A stretch of 22,353 bases of DNA, from NCBI GenBank assembly GCA_051881715.1, contig JBJEQK010000001.1, positions 1 through 22,353 on the forward strand. The letters are read 5' to 3'. Positions 1 through 6,693 of the stretch are shown piece by piece. The position numbers and the translations under genes were made by a program. The notes under the pieces were generated by a model. It worked only from the letters and a program-made list of their open reading frames with translations, was not told where the DNA came from and did no database searches. Source of the stretch: UBA1425 sp051881715. Lineage in GTDB: Bacteria; Bacillota; Clostridia; Oscillospirales; Acutalibacteraceae. Each line of letters starts with the position of its first letter. The stretch's first letter is position 1.

Positions 1-17
1 CTATTTAATTCTTACCG

Positions 18-40
18 AACCACGCGTCCAACGCGTGGTT
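18..40. other. Perfect 10-bp hairpin at left edge
   Basis: Two 10-base arms (18-27 and 31-40) are perfectly complementary around a 3-nt loop. On the plus strand the hairpin is followed by a short T stretch, so it may end transcription of a plus-strand gene lying left of the window. No T tract follows on the minus strand. Function is inferred from shape only. Confidence 0.5.
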
Positions 41-49
41 TTCGTATAC

Positions 50-91
50 AAAAAAAGATGGATGGGAGCGCTGTGGCTTCCATCCATCTTT
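50..91 (-). terminator. Intrinsic terminator of the alcohol dehydrogenase gene
   Basis: Read on the minus strand, a 12-bp perfect stem (arms 80-91 and 54-65, extended by a few inner pairs) is followed at once by a run of Ts (the A run at 50-56). It begins 12 nt after the alcohol dehydrogenase stop codon, so it is a good rho-independent terminator for that gene. Confidence 0.9.
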
Positions 92-102
92 GACTTTTAC
101 GA

Positions 103-1311
103 TCAGTCGAGACCGCCGATTCTGCGAATCAGGGCGATCATCTCCGGCTTGTTGATGATCTTCGGAACGGGGTACTGGGGGTTGCCCTCCCGCAGGGCAC
201 GCTGGGCAAGGGTCTCGATGTCCTCGGCCTTGACTTCCAGATGTTCGGGGATGTTCATGTTGCGGTTCAGTTCCCGAACCTTGGCGATGAACAGCGTGGC
301 TTTTTCGGCGTCCGTTGTCTCGGTAGTGACAATGCCGGCGGCATCGGCTAACTGCGCCAGACGCTTGTGGGCGGATGTGCCGAACCAGTCGAGCACATAG
401 GGCAATATTACGGCGTTGGCAAGACCGTGGGGCGTACCGTACAGACCGCCGAAGTTGTGCGCAATGGCGTGTACATAGCCGACGTAGGCACGGGTGAATG
501 CGATACCGGCGAGGTAGGACGCCTCCAGCATATTCTCCCGGGCAGTGATATTTTTGCCGTCCTTGTAGGCGGTTTCGATATTTTCAAAGATCATGCGGGT
601 CGCCTTGCGGGCGGCTTCTTCGGTGCCTTTGGTGTTGCTTCTGCCGATGTAGGCTTCCACAGCGTGGGTCAGCGCGTCCATGCCGGTGGTGGAGGTGATG
701 TGCGGCGGCAGACCGACGGTAAGCTCCGCATCCAGCACGGCGTATTTCGGGCGTAGAACGGGATCCTGAATGGCGTACTTTTCATGGGTTTCGGGATCGG
801 ACACGACGGCGGCAAGGGTGGTTTCGGAGCCGGTACCGGCCGTGGTGGGAACTGCGTAAAGGGTGGGCAGTTTTTTGCGGATGGTCAGTGTGCCGCGCAT
901 TTTCTGAATGGGCTTTTTGGGACAGCGCACCCGTGCGCAGGCGGCCTTTGCGCAGTCCATGGGAGAGCCGCCGCCGAAAGCGATCACCGCCTGACAGCGG
1001 TTATCCTCGTACATCTTCTTGGCGTCCTCGATGTTGGGGATGGAGGGGTTGGGCTGTGTGCCGTCATAGACGGTGTACTGAACGCCGTTCTTTTGCAGTT
1101 CCTCAAACAGATTGTCCAGCAGATGCAGTCCCATCAGCCCCTTGTCCGTGACGATCAAAACACGGTCATGGGCGTTCTTTTTGACGGTTTCCGCCAGTTT
1201 TTTGACGGAACCGGCGCCCTTGAGCAGCTGGGGTTCTGTCCAGTCCAAAAACTTGCAGGCGAAGCGCATGACGGCCTGAAAGGTTCTGCAATAGCAGGTG
1301 TACAAAGACAT
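103..1311 (-). CDS. Iron-containing (group III) alcohol dehydrogenase
   Basis: This 402-residue protein belongs to the iron-activated alcohol dehydrogenase family, cytoplasmic NAD(P)H-dependent enzymes that interconvert aldehydes or ketones and alcohols. The cofactor motif GGGSPMDCAK starts near residue 113. The metal site is visible as D212 and H216 in GMDALTHAVEAY, then H281 and H295 (14 residues apart, as in FucO-type enzymes). The N-terminal CRTFQAVMRF segment is of a kind I associate with clostridial alcohol dehydrogenases. The start at 1311 is preferred over an upstream in-frame ATG because GGAGG lies 7 nt before it and the promoter at 1340-1368 lies just upstream. The gene is monocistronic, with its own promoter and terminator. 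A fermentative role (reoxidising NADH) is likely; the substrate cannot be read from sequence. Confidence 0.93.
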   Translation of the reverse strand: MSLYTCYCRTFQAVMRFACKFLDWTEPQLLKGAGSVKKLAETVKKNAHDRVLIVTDKGLMGLHLLDNLFEELQKNGVQYTVYDGTQPNPSIPNIEDAKKMYEDNRCQAVIAFGGGSPMDCAKAACARVRCPKKPIQKMRGTLTIRKKLPTLYAVPTTAGTGSETTLAAVVSDPETHEKYAIQDPVLRPKYAVLDAELTVGLPPHITSTTGMDALTHAVEAYIGRSNTKGTEEAARKATRMIFENIETAYKDGKNITARENMLEASYLAGIAFTRAYVGYVHAIAHNFGGLYGTPHGLANAVILPYVLDWFGTSAHKRLAQLADAAGIVTTETTDAEKATLFIAKVRELNRNMNIPEHLEVKAEDIETLAQRALREGNPQYPVPKIINKPEMIALIRRIGGLD

Positions 1312-1339
1312 AGTATGACCTCCAAAACATATTTTCCAT

Positions 1340-1368
1340 ATTATAGCATGAAAACCAAACAAATGCAA
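1340..1368 (-). promoter_or_regulatory. Sigma-A-type promoter of the alcohol dehydrogenase
   Basis: On the minus strand TTGCAT (1368-1363), a 17-nt spacer and a perfect TATAAT (1345-1340) precede the alcohol dehydrogenase start by about 30 nt. The -35 box directly abuts the T tract of the upstream fhs terminator. Confidence 0.75.
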
Positions 1369-1369
1369 G

Positions 1370-1400
1370 AAAAAGCCGGGGGCGAACCCTCGGCTTTTTT
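1370..1400 (-). terminator. Intrinsic terminator of fhs
   Basis: On the minus strand a GC-rich stem (GCCG-A-GGG pairing with CCC-C-CGGC, one mismatch) with flanking A/T pairs is followed by a T run. It starts about 12 nt after the fhs stop codon and separates fhs from the alcohol dehydrogenase promoter. Confidence 0.85.
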
Positions 1401-1411
1401 GATACGAAAAA

Positions 1412-3079
1412 TTAGAACAGACCGCTGATAACGCCGTTGTCGTCCACGTCGATGCGTTCGGCGGCGGGGACTTTCGGCAGACCCGGCATGGTCATGATGT
1501 CGCCGGTGAGGACAACGAGGAAGCCTGCGCCTGCGGAAACCTTCACTTCCTTGATGGTGACGGTGAAGTTTTCGGGTGCGCCGAGCTTGGTCGGGTCGTC
1601 GGAGAAGCTGTACTGCGTCTTTGCCATGCAGACGGGCAGCTTGCCGAAACCGAGATCGGTCAGCTGGGCAATGGCTTTCTTCGCCTTGGGCATCACGGAA
1701 ATGCCGCAGCCGCCGTAGACGCGGCGCACGATGGCTTCGATTTTTTCCTCGATGGTGCCGTCCAGCTCGTAGCTGAAGGAGAAGTCGTTGGGTTCTTCGC
1801 ACAGACGCACAACCTCCTCAGCCAGTGCAACGCCGCCGTTGCCGCCGTCTGCCCAGACGGTGGACAGGCGCACATTGACGCCCAGCGCCTTGCACTTTTC
1901 GATGACCAGCTCCACCTCGGCGTCGGTGTCGGTGGGGAAGCGGTTGACAGCCACCACGCAGGGAAGCTTGTAAACGTTCTTCATGTTGGACACGTGACGA
2001 AGCAGGTTCGGCAGACCCTTTTCCAGCGCTTCGAGGTTTTCACTGCCCAGTTCCGTTTTGGCAAGACCGCCATGCATTTTCAGCGCGCGGATGGTGGCGA
2101 CGACCACCACAGCGGAGGGACGCAGACCGGCGTAGCGGCACTTGATGTCGAGGAATTTCTCCGCACCGAGGTCAGCGCCGAAACCGGCTTCGGTGACGGC
2201 GTAGTCACCGAGCTTGAGCGCCATCTTGGTGGCGATGACGGAGTTGCAGCCGTGGGCGATGTTGGCGAAGGGACCGCCGTGGACGAAAGCGGGCGTACCC
2301 TCCAGCGTCTGTACAAGGTTCGGCTTGAGCGCATCTTTCAGCAGAGCGGTCATGGCACCGGCGGCGTTCAGCTGTCCGGCGGTGACAGGCTGTTCATCGT
2401 AGGTGTAGCCGACGATGATGCGGGAAAGGCGTTCTTTCAGATCATGCAGGGAGTTGGCAAGGCAGAGCACTGCCATGATCTCGGAGGCGACGGTGATGTC
2501 GTAGCCGTCCTCACGGGGGGTACCGTTGACCCGACCGCCCAGACCGTCGGTGATGAAACGCAGCTGGCGGTCGTTCATATCGACACAGCGCTTCCAAGTG
2601 ATGCGGCGGGGGTCGATGTGCAGGGCGTTGCCCTGATAGATGTGGTTATCCAGCATGGCGGCCAGCAGGTTGTTGGCGGCGCCAATGGCGTGGAAGTCGC
2701 CGGTGAAGTGCAGGTTGATGTCCTCCATGGGCACGACCTGTGCGTAACCGCCGCCTGCGGCACCGCCCTTGACGCCGAATACGGGACCGAGGGAAGGCTC
2801 ACGCAAAGCGATCATCACGTTTTTGCCGATCTTGCGCAGACCGTCCGCCAAACCGATCGTGGTCGTGGTCTTGCCCTCGCCGGCAGGGGTGGGGGTGATG
2901 GCGGTGACGAGGATCAGCTTGCCGTCTTTTTTCTCGGTTTCGTTCAAAAGGGAAAGGTCAACCTTGGCTTTGTATTTGCCGTACTGCTCTAAGTACTTGT
3001 CCTCGACGCCTGCAACAGCGGCAATGTCGGTGATGGGGCGCATGGGGGTGGACTGGGCGATCTCGATATCCGTTTTCAT
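1412..3079 (-). CDS. fhs: Formate--tetrahydrofolate ligase
   Basis: This 555-residue protein is a full-length formyltetrahydrofolate synthetase, which joins formate to tetrahydrofolate using ATP in the cytoplasm and supplies 10-formyl-THF for purine synthesis and one-carbon metabolism. The ATP-binding loop PTPAGEGKTTT is at residues 63-73. The motifs REPSLGPVFGVKGGAAGGGYAQ and EAGFGADLGAEKF, both characteristic of the family, are intact. The ATG at 3079 has GAGGAG upstream, and the resulting length matches the usual ~556 residues; the longer reading frame would run into the riboswitch terminator. The leader carries a ZTP riboswitch, so expression should rise when purine synthesis stalls for lack of 10-formyl-THF. 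No other acetyl-CoA pathway gene lies beside it, so a purine/folate role is as likely as acetogenesis. Confidence 0.97.
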   Translation of the reverse strand: MKTDIEIAQSTPMRPITDIAAVAGVEDKYLEQYGKYKAKVDLSLLNETEKKDGKLILVTAITPTPAGEGKTTTTIGLADGLRKIGKNVMIALREPSLGPVFGVKGGAAGGGYAQVVPMEDINLHFTGDFHAIGAANNLLAAMLDNHIYQGNALHIDPRRITWKRCVDMNDRQLRFITDGLGGRVNGTPREDGYDITVASEIMAVLCLANSLHDLKERLSRIIVGYTYDEQPVTAGQLNAAGAMTALLKDALKPNLVQTLEGTPAFVHGGPFANIAHGCNSVIATKMALKLGDYAVTEAGFGADLGAEKFLDIKCRYAGLRPSAVVVVATIRALKMHGGLAKTELGSENLEALEKGLPNLLRHVSNMKNVYKLPCVVAVNRFPTDTDAEVELVIEKCKALGVNVRLSTVWADGGNGGVALAEEVVRLCEEPNDFSFSYELDGTIEEKIEAIVRRVYGGCGISVMPKAKKAIAQLTDLGFGKLPVCMAKTQYSFSDDPTKLGAPENFTVTIKEVKVSAGAGFLVVLTGDIMTMPGLPKVPAAERIDVDDNGVISGLF

Positions 3080-3105
3080 GATGGTCTCCTCACTTTCTGA
3101 AATAC

Positions 3106-3136
3106 AAAAAGGGCAGCTCCGATGAAGGAACTGCCC
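3106..3136 (-). terminator. Expression-platform terminator of the ZTP riboswitch
   Basis: Minus-strand arms 3136-3127 and 3120-3111 form a 10-bp stem (one G-T pair) with a 6-nt loop, followed by five Ts. It lies 27 nt before the fhs start and overlaps the 3' conserved block of the aptamer, so it is conditional, not constitutive. Confidence 0.85.
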
Positions 3137-3200
3137 AGGCGGTCGGCATAAAAAGCTTTTGGCTCCACTGTGTTGCTCACAATTTCCGCCAGTCACCAAA
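3106..3200 (-). promoter_or_regulatory. ZTP (pfl motif) riboswitch upstream of fhs
   Basis: The minus-strand leader contains the two conserved blocks of the ZTP/ZMP (pfl) aptamer: GGTGACTGGCGG at 3197-3186 and CCGCCTGGGCAG at 3142-3131, with a GTGGAGCC segment between them. The second block runs straight into a terminator hairpin (3136-3106), so the bases GGGCAG are shared by aptamer and terminator, as expected of a ligand-dependent antitermination switch. fhs is a classical target of this class. ZTP/ZMP binding should prevent termination and turn fhs on. Assignment rests on the conserved blocks and gene context, not on a covariance-model search. Confidence 0.9.
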
Positions 3201-3210
3201 AACTATATAT

Positions 3211-3239
3211 ATCGTATCATACCGAGTAAAGGTTGTCAA
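3211..3239 (-). promoter_or_regulatory. Promoter of fhs
   Basis: On the minus strand a perfect TTGACA (3239-3234), a 17-nt spacer and TACGAT (3216-3211) lie immediately upstream of the ZTP aptamer. Transcription would start near 3204, just before the first conserved aptamer block. Confidence 0.8.
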
Positions 3240-3257
3240 TCGTTTTTTGGAAAATTT

Positions 3258-4478
3258 TCAGCGCAGAAACGGCAGGATCTGCCGGCGTTCGACCCAGTAC
3301 TGTTTGTAGTAGCTGTTTTTGGGGAAGGTGTCGCTTTGCTCAAGCATATCACGGTACATTGCGTAGCGCAAACGCATCCGCAGGGAATGCATTTGCGGGA
3401 GCAGGGCGAGGTTTTGCAGCTGCAGCGGATCCTTTTGCAAATCGAACAGATACTCCGCATCATCCCGTTTGCAGACGGCATAGGTGTGCTCTGCGGTGCG
3501 GATGCCCCGCCACTCGGCGCCGTCCCGGAATGTGCGTTCCGGTCCCATGCCGAACAGCAGAACGTGGTCTCTTTCCGGTACAGGCGACGGAAAGCCCATG
3601 GCGTCGAGCAGGACGGGGAAAATGTCCTGCGTGTCCAAAAGCTGTCCCGAAAGAGAGAACCCCTTGGTCAGGAACGGCACATGAATCGCTTCTTCAAAAA
3701 AGGTGTTGCTCCCCTTGCGGCAGTGTTCTGCATAGAGCCTGCCGCAGGAGGCGGTGACGACCACGACGGTATTGTCAAGGTCGGTCTTTTCCAAAACAGC
3801 GCCGACTTTCGCATCCAGCAGGGCGGCAAATGCAACGGCACGCTGTCGTTCGAGGGCGTCGGAGACCGTTTGCAGCGCATCGGACGGGATGCTCTTTTCC
3901 GTGCGCACACCGCAGGAGGGCGCTTCTTTCCAAGGAGATGCCGGCTGTCTGTATTCGTCCGGGATCACGCCGCTGTCGGTCAGGTTGAGAAATGCCGCAA
4001 AGGGACGGCGGCCGCATTGCAGTTGGGACAGCTGTTCCAAAAACACGGCAGTTTCCGTTTCCGTGGCCACGGGAGAAGCGGGCTTGCCGCTGGGGGTATC
4101 GGTATAGAACCGGCGTTTGTCGCCGATGCCCGCAAAGGAGAAGAAGGCTTCGTCAAAGCCCAGTCTGTGCCGTCCCCGGGGGACAAAGGGCTGTTCGGCA
4201 ATGCGCCATTCCCCCACGAATGCGGTGGCGTACCCCTGCTGGGCAAGCACCTGCGGCAGGGTGCGGTGGTCAGGGTAGAGCTGCAATCCCTCCCGTACCA
4301 TCCCGGTGCCGAGCACATTTTTGCCTGTCCACAGTGTTGCCCGGTACGAAGCGGGCAGGGGATGGGCAGAGATCACGGCGGTGTTCTCGTTTTGGCAGAA
4401 CGCATTCAGGTGCGGTGTGTGCTCGCCGAAAGCGTCTGCACGCAGTCCGTCGGCAAAAATATAGAGGAGATTTTTCAT
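3258..4478 (-). CDS. Sulfatase-family protein with eroded active site (probable pseudoenzyme)
   Basis: This 406-residue protein has the layout of alkaline-phosphatase-superfamily sulfatases: FADGLRADAFGEHTPHLNAF at the N-terminus, TLPQVLAQQGYATAFVGEW, FFEEAIHVPFL, and the C-terminal RGIRTAEHTYAV and EYLFDLQKDPLQLQNLA. The catalytic motifs are changed. The CxPSR formylglycine site reads PASYR (residues 44-46 ahead of ATLWTG have no Cys or Ser in the nucleophile position), GKWH reads GEWR (89-92), and the metal-binding SDHGD reads ASCGR (243-247). The first Asp pair is reduced to D10. There is no signal peptide, so it should be cytoplasmic. The start at 4478 has GGAGGG 9 nt upstream. It has its own promoter and no clear terminator before the fhs promoter. 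I infer a non-sulfatase or non-catalytic role. Confidence 0.85.
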   Translation of the reverse strand: MKNLLYIFADGLRADAFGEHTPHLNAFCQNENTAVISAHPLPASYRATLWTGKNVLGTGMVREGLQLYPDHRTLPQVLAQQGYATAFVGEWRIAEQPFVPRGRHRLGFDEAFFSFAGIGDKRRFYTDTPSGKPASPVATETETAVFLEQLSQLQCGRRPFAAFLNLTDSGVIPDEYRQPASPWKEAPSCGVRTEKSIPSDALQTVSDALERQRAVAFAALLDAKVGAVLEKTDLDNTVVVVTASCGRLYAEHCRKGSNTFFEEAIHVPFLTKGFSLSGQLLDTQDIFPVLLDAMGFPSPVPERDHVLLFGMGPERTFRDGAEWRGIRTAEHTYAVCKRDDAEYLFDLQKDPLQLQNLALLPQMHSLRMRLRYAMYRDMLEQSDTFPKNSYYKQYWVERRQILPFLR

Positions 4479-4521
4479 GGCACAGTTCCCTCCGTGCGGC
4501 AAAAAGTTTGCGTATATTTAT

Positions 4522-4550
4522 AGTATAGCATCCTGCAAGGCGGATTGCAA
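4522..4550 (-). promoter_or_regulatory. Promoter of the sulfatase-family gene
   Basis: On the minus strand TTGCAA (4550-4545), a 17-nt spacer and TATACT (4527-4522) lie about 45 nt before the start codon. It diverges from the htpG promoter 40 nt away. Confidence 0.7.
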
Positions 4551-4591
4551 AGGGCGATTATTACGAAAGTGTAAATTTTCCCTGTAAGCCC

Positions 4592-4620
4592 TTGCATTTT
4601 CCGAAAAGATGGGGTATAGT
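4592..4620 (+). promoter_or_regulatory. Promoter of htpG
   Basis: TTGCAT (4592-4597), a 17-nt spacer and TATAGT (4615-4620) place the transcription start near 4627, inside the CIRCE operator. This is the vegetative sigma type typical of HrcA-controlled genes. Confidence 0.8.
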
Positions 4621-4623
4621 ATA

Positions 4624-4650
4624 TTAGCACTCAGACACAAGGAGTGCTAA
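4624..4650 (+). promoter_or_regulatory. CIRCE operator (HrcA binding site)
   Basis: TTAGCACTC (4624-4632) and GAGTGCTAA (4642-4650) form a perfect 9-9-9 inverted repeat identical to the CIRCE consensus bound by the heat-shock repressor HrcA. It begins 3 nt after the -10 box and ends 23 nt before the htpG start codon, so bound HrcA would block initiation. No hrcA gene is in the window. Confidence 0.97.
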
Positions 4651-4673
4651 TAATTTTCAGTCAGGTGATTTAT

Positions 4674-6560
4674 ATGCGCACAAAACAGTTCAAGGCCGAG
4701 TCCAAAAAGCTTCTGGACATGATGATCAACTCCATCTATACCCACAAGGAGATCTTTCTGCGCGAGCTGATCTCCAACGCCAGTGACGCTATGGACAAGC
4801 TGTACTACCGTTCTCTTTCCGACGGTATTACCGGTCTTTCCAGAAATGATATGCAGATCCGCATCGATGTGAACAAGGACGAGCGCACGCTGACCATCAC
4901 GGACAACGGCTGCGGCATGACCCAGCAGGAGCTGGAGCAGAACCTGGGTACCATCGCCAAGAGCGGCTCGCTGGATTTTAAGACGAACAACGAACAGAAG
5001 GAGGATGTGGACATCATCGGTCAGTTCGGCGTGGGCTTCTATTCGGCGTTCATGGTCAGCGACTGCGTGACGGTGGAGAGCCGTGCATACGGCAGTGACG
5101 AAGCGTGGAAATGGGTCTCCAAGGGCGCCGAGGGCTATACCATTGAGCCGTGCGAAAAAGAGGATCACGGTACGGTGATCACCCTGCACATCAAGCCCGA
5201 CACGGAGAATGAGGACTACAGCGTGTATCTGGAGAGCTACACCATCTCTACCATTGTCAAAAAATACTCCGACTATATCCGTTACCCCATCTGCATGGAC
5301 GTGGAAACACGCAAACTCAAGGAGGGCAGCGAGGACGAGTTTGAGACGGTCGTGGAAACGAAAACCCTCAACAGCATGGTGCCCATCTGGAAAAAGAACA
5401 AGAATGAGGTCACCGACGAGGAATACAAGTCCTTTTACCGGGAGAAGTTCTTTGACTACGAGGATCCCGCCAAGGTCATCCACAGCAAGGTCGAGGGCAA
5501 CGTGACCTACAGCGCACTGCTGTACATCCCGTCCCATGCACCCTTCGACTACTACTCCAAGGAGTACGAAAAGGGATTGCAGCTGTACAGCAGCGGCGTG
5601 ATGATCATGGACAAGTGCGCCGATCTGCTGCCGGATTATTTCAGCTTTGTCCGCGGTCTTGTGGACAGCGAGGATCTGTCCCTGAACATTTCCCGTGAAA
5701 TGCTCCAGCACGATATGCAGTTGAAGGTCATTGCCAAGAGTTTGGAGAAAAAGATCCGCACCGAGCTTAAGAAGCTGATGACCGACGACAGAGAGACCTA
5801 CGAAAAATTCTTTGACGCCCTTGGCACACAGCTGAAATACGGCGTGTATGAGAACTACGGGCAGAACAAGGAAGCGGTGCAGGATCTGCTGATCTTTGTG
5901 TCCTCCTTCGAGAAAAAGCCGGTGTCCCTGAGCGAGTATGTGTCCCGTATGCCCGAGAGCCAGACGGATATCTACTACGCCTGCGGCGAAACGGTGGACA
6001 AGATCGATATGCTGCCCCAGACGGAGCTGCTCAAGGAAAAGGGCTACGAGATCTTGTACATGACCGAGAACGTGGACGAGTTTGCGCTCAAGATGATGGA
6101 CGAGTACGAGGGCAAGAAGTTCAAGAACATCTGCGCGGAATCGCTGGATCTGTCCACCGACGAGGAAAAGGAAAAACTCAAGGAAAAGAACGAGAACGCC
6201 AAGAGCCTGTTGGAGATCATGAAAGAGGGCATCGGCGATTCGGTGCACGTGGTGCGCTTCACCAACAAGCTGAAGAATCATCCCGTCTGCCTGACGACGG
6301 AGGGGGACGTCTCCGTGGAGATGGAAAAGGTGCTGAATTCTCTGCCCAACAACGGCAACGACATCCACGCCAAGATCTGTCTGGAGATCAACGCCGACCA
6401 TCCCATTGCCGACAAGCTGACCGCTTTAGCCGACAATGACCCCGAAACACTCAAGCAGTATGCCAAGATCCTGTATGCCCAGGCGAGACTGATCGAGGGG
6501 ATGTCCATCGAGAATCCCACCGAGATCAGCAATCTGGTCTGTTCCATCATGGCGAAATAA
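4674..6560 (+). CDS. htpG: Molecular chaperone HtpG (Hsp90)
   Basis: This 628-residue protein is a bacterial Hsp90, a cytoplasmic ATP-dependent chaperone that dimerises and remodels client proteins. The N-terminal GHKL ATPase carries RELISNASDAMDKL (catalytic E31, N35), TDNGCGM (D77) and GQFGVGFYSAF (116-126). The middle domain follows, with VDSEDLSLNISREMLQ, then a normal-length C-terminal dimerisation domain. The ATG at 4674 is preferred over the in-frame start at 4644 because AGGTG lies 8 nt upstream and the earlier codon falls inside the CIRCE operator. It is a single-gene unit with its own promoter and terminator. Direct HrcA control of htpG contrasts with Bacillus subtilis, where htpG is not in the CIRCE regulon. 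Confidence 0.98.
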   Translation: MRTKQFKAESKKLLDMMINSIYTHKEIFLRELISNASDAMDKLYYRSLSDGITGLSRNDMQIRIDVNKDERTLTITDNGCGMTQQELEQNLGTIAKSGSLDFKTNNEQKEDVDIIGQFGVGFYSAFMVSDCVTVESRAYGSDEAWKWVSKGAEGYTIEPCEKEDHGTVITLHIKPDTENEDYSVYLESYTISTIVKKYSDYIRYPICMDVETRKLKEGSEDEFETVVETKTLNSMVPIWKKNKNEVTDEEYKSFYREKFFDYEDPAKVIHSKVEGNVTYSALLYIPSHAPFDYYSKEYEKGLQLYSSGVMIMDKCADLLPDYFSFVRGLVDSEDLSLNISREMLQHDMQLKVIAKSLEKKIRTELKKLMTDDRETYEKFFDALGTQLKYGVYENYGQNKEAVQDLLIFVSSFEKKPVSLSEYVSRMPESQTDIYYACGETVDKIDMLPQTELLKEKGYEILYMTENVDEFALKMMDEYEGKKFKNICAESLDLSTDEEKEKLKEKNENAKSLLEIMKEGIGDSVHVVRFTNKLKNHPVCLTTEGDVSVEMEKVLNSLPNNGNDIHAKICLEINADHPIADKLTALADNDPETLKQYAKILYAQARLIEGMSIENPTEISNLVCSIMAK

Positions 6561-6577
6561 TTTTCATTGCATCCATG

Positions 6578-6610
6578 GAGAGCTGTCTGTGTGACGGCTC
6601 TCTTTGTTTT
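6578..6610 (+). terminator. Intrinsic terminator of htpG
   Basis: GAGAGC (6578-6583) pairs with GCTCTC (6597-6602), the stem continuing through a T-G pair and GTC/GAC around a 5-nt loop. TTTGTTTT follows. It starts 17 nt after the htpG stop codon. Confidence 0.85.
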
Positions 6611-6633
6611 ACGAAGAAAAATATGTTTTGCTC

Positions 6634-6662
6634 TTGATTTTACCAGCCGATTCAGGTATGAT
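6634..6662 (+). promoter_or_regulatory. Promoter of the ceramidase-like operon
   Basis: TTGATT (6634-6639), a 17-nt spacer and TATGAT (6657-6662) lie about 30 nt upstream of the ceramidase-like start codon, just after the htpG terminator. Confidence 0.7.
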
Positions 6663-6693
6663 AAAGTAAATAATAAAGGGAGAGTGTGTGTCC

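Noticed and set aside
1994..2992. A 332-codon plus-strand frame opposite fhs
   Set aside because: It lies wholly within the antisense of a complete fhs gene and is rich in Gly/Val/Asp repeats typical of reverse-frame shadows.
3258..4478. Functional sulfatase with a Ser- or Cys-type formylglycine site
   Set aside because: No Cys or Ser falls in the nucleophile position of the CxPSR equivalent, and the DHG and GKWH motifs are also replaced.
4647..6401. A 584-codon open frame on the minus strand across htpG
   Set aside because: It is the mirror of a certain Hsp90 gene, arises from the GC-biased third positions, has low-complexity His/Val/Leu-rich content and no ribosome binding site or promoter of its own.
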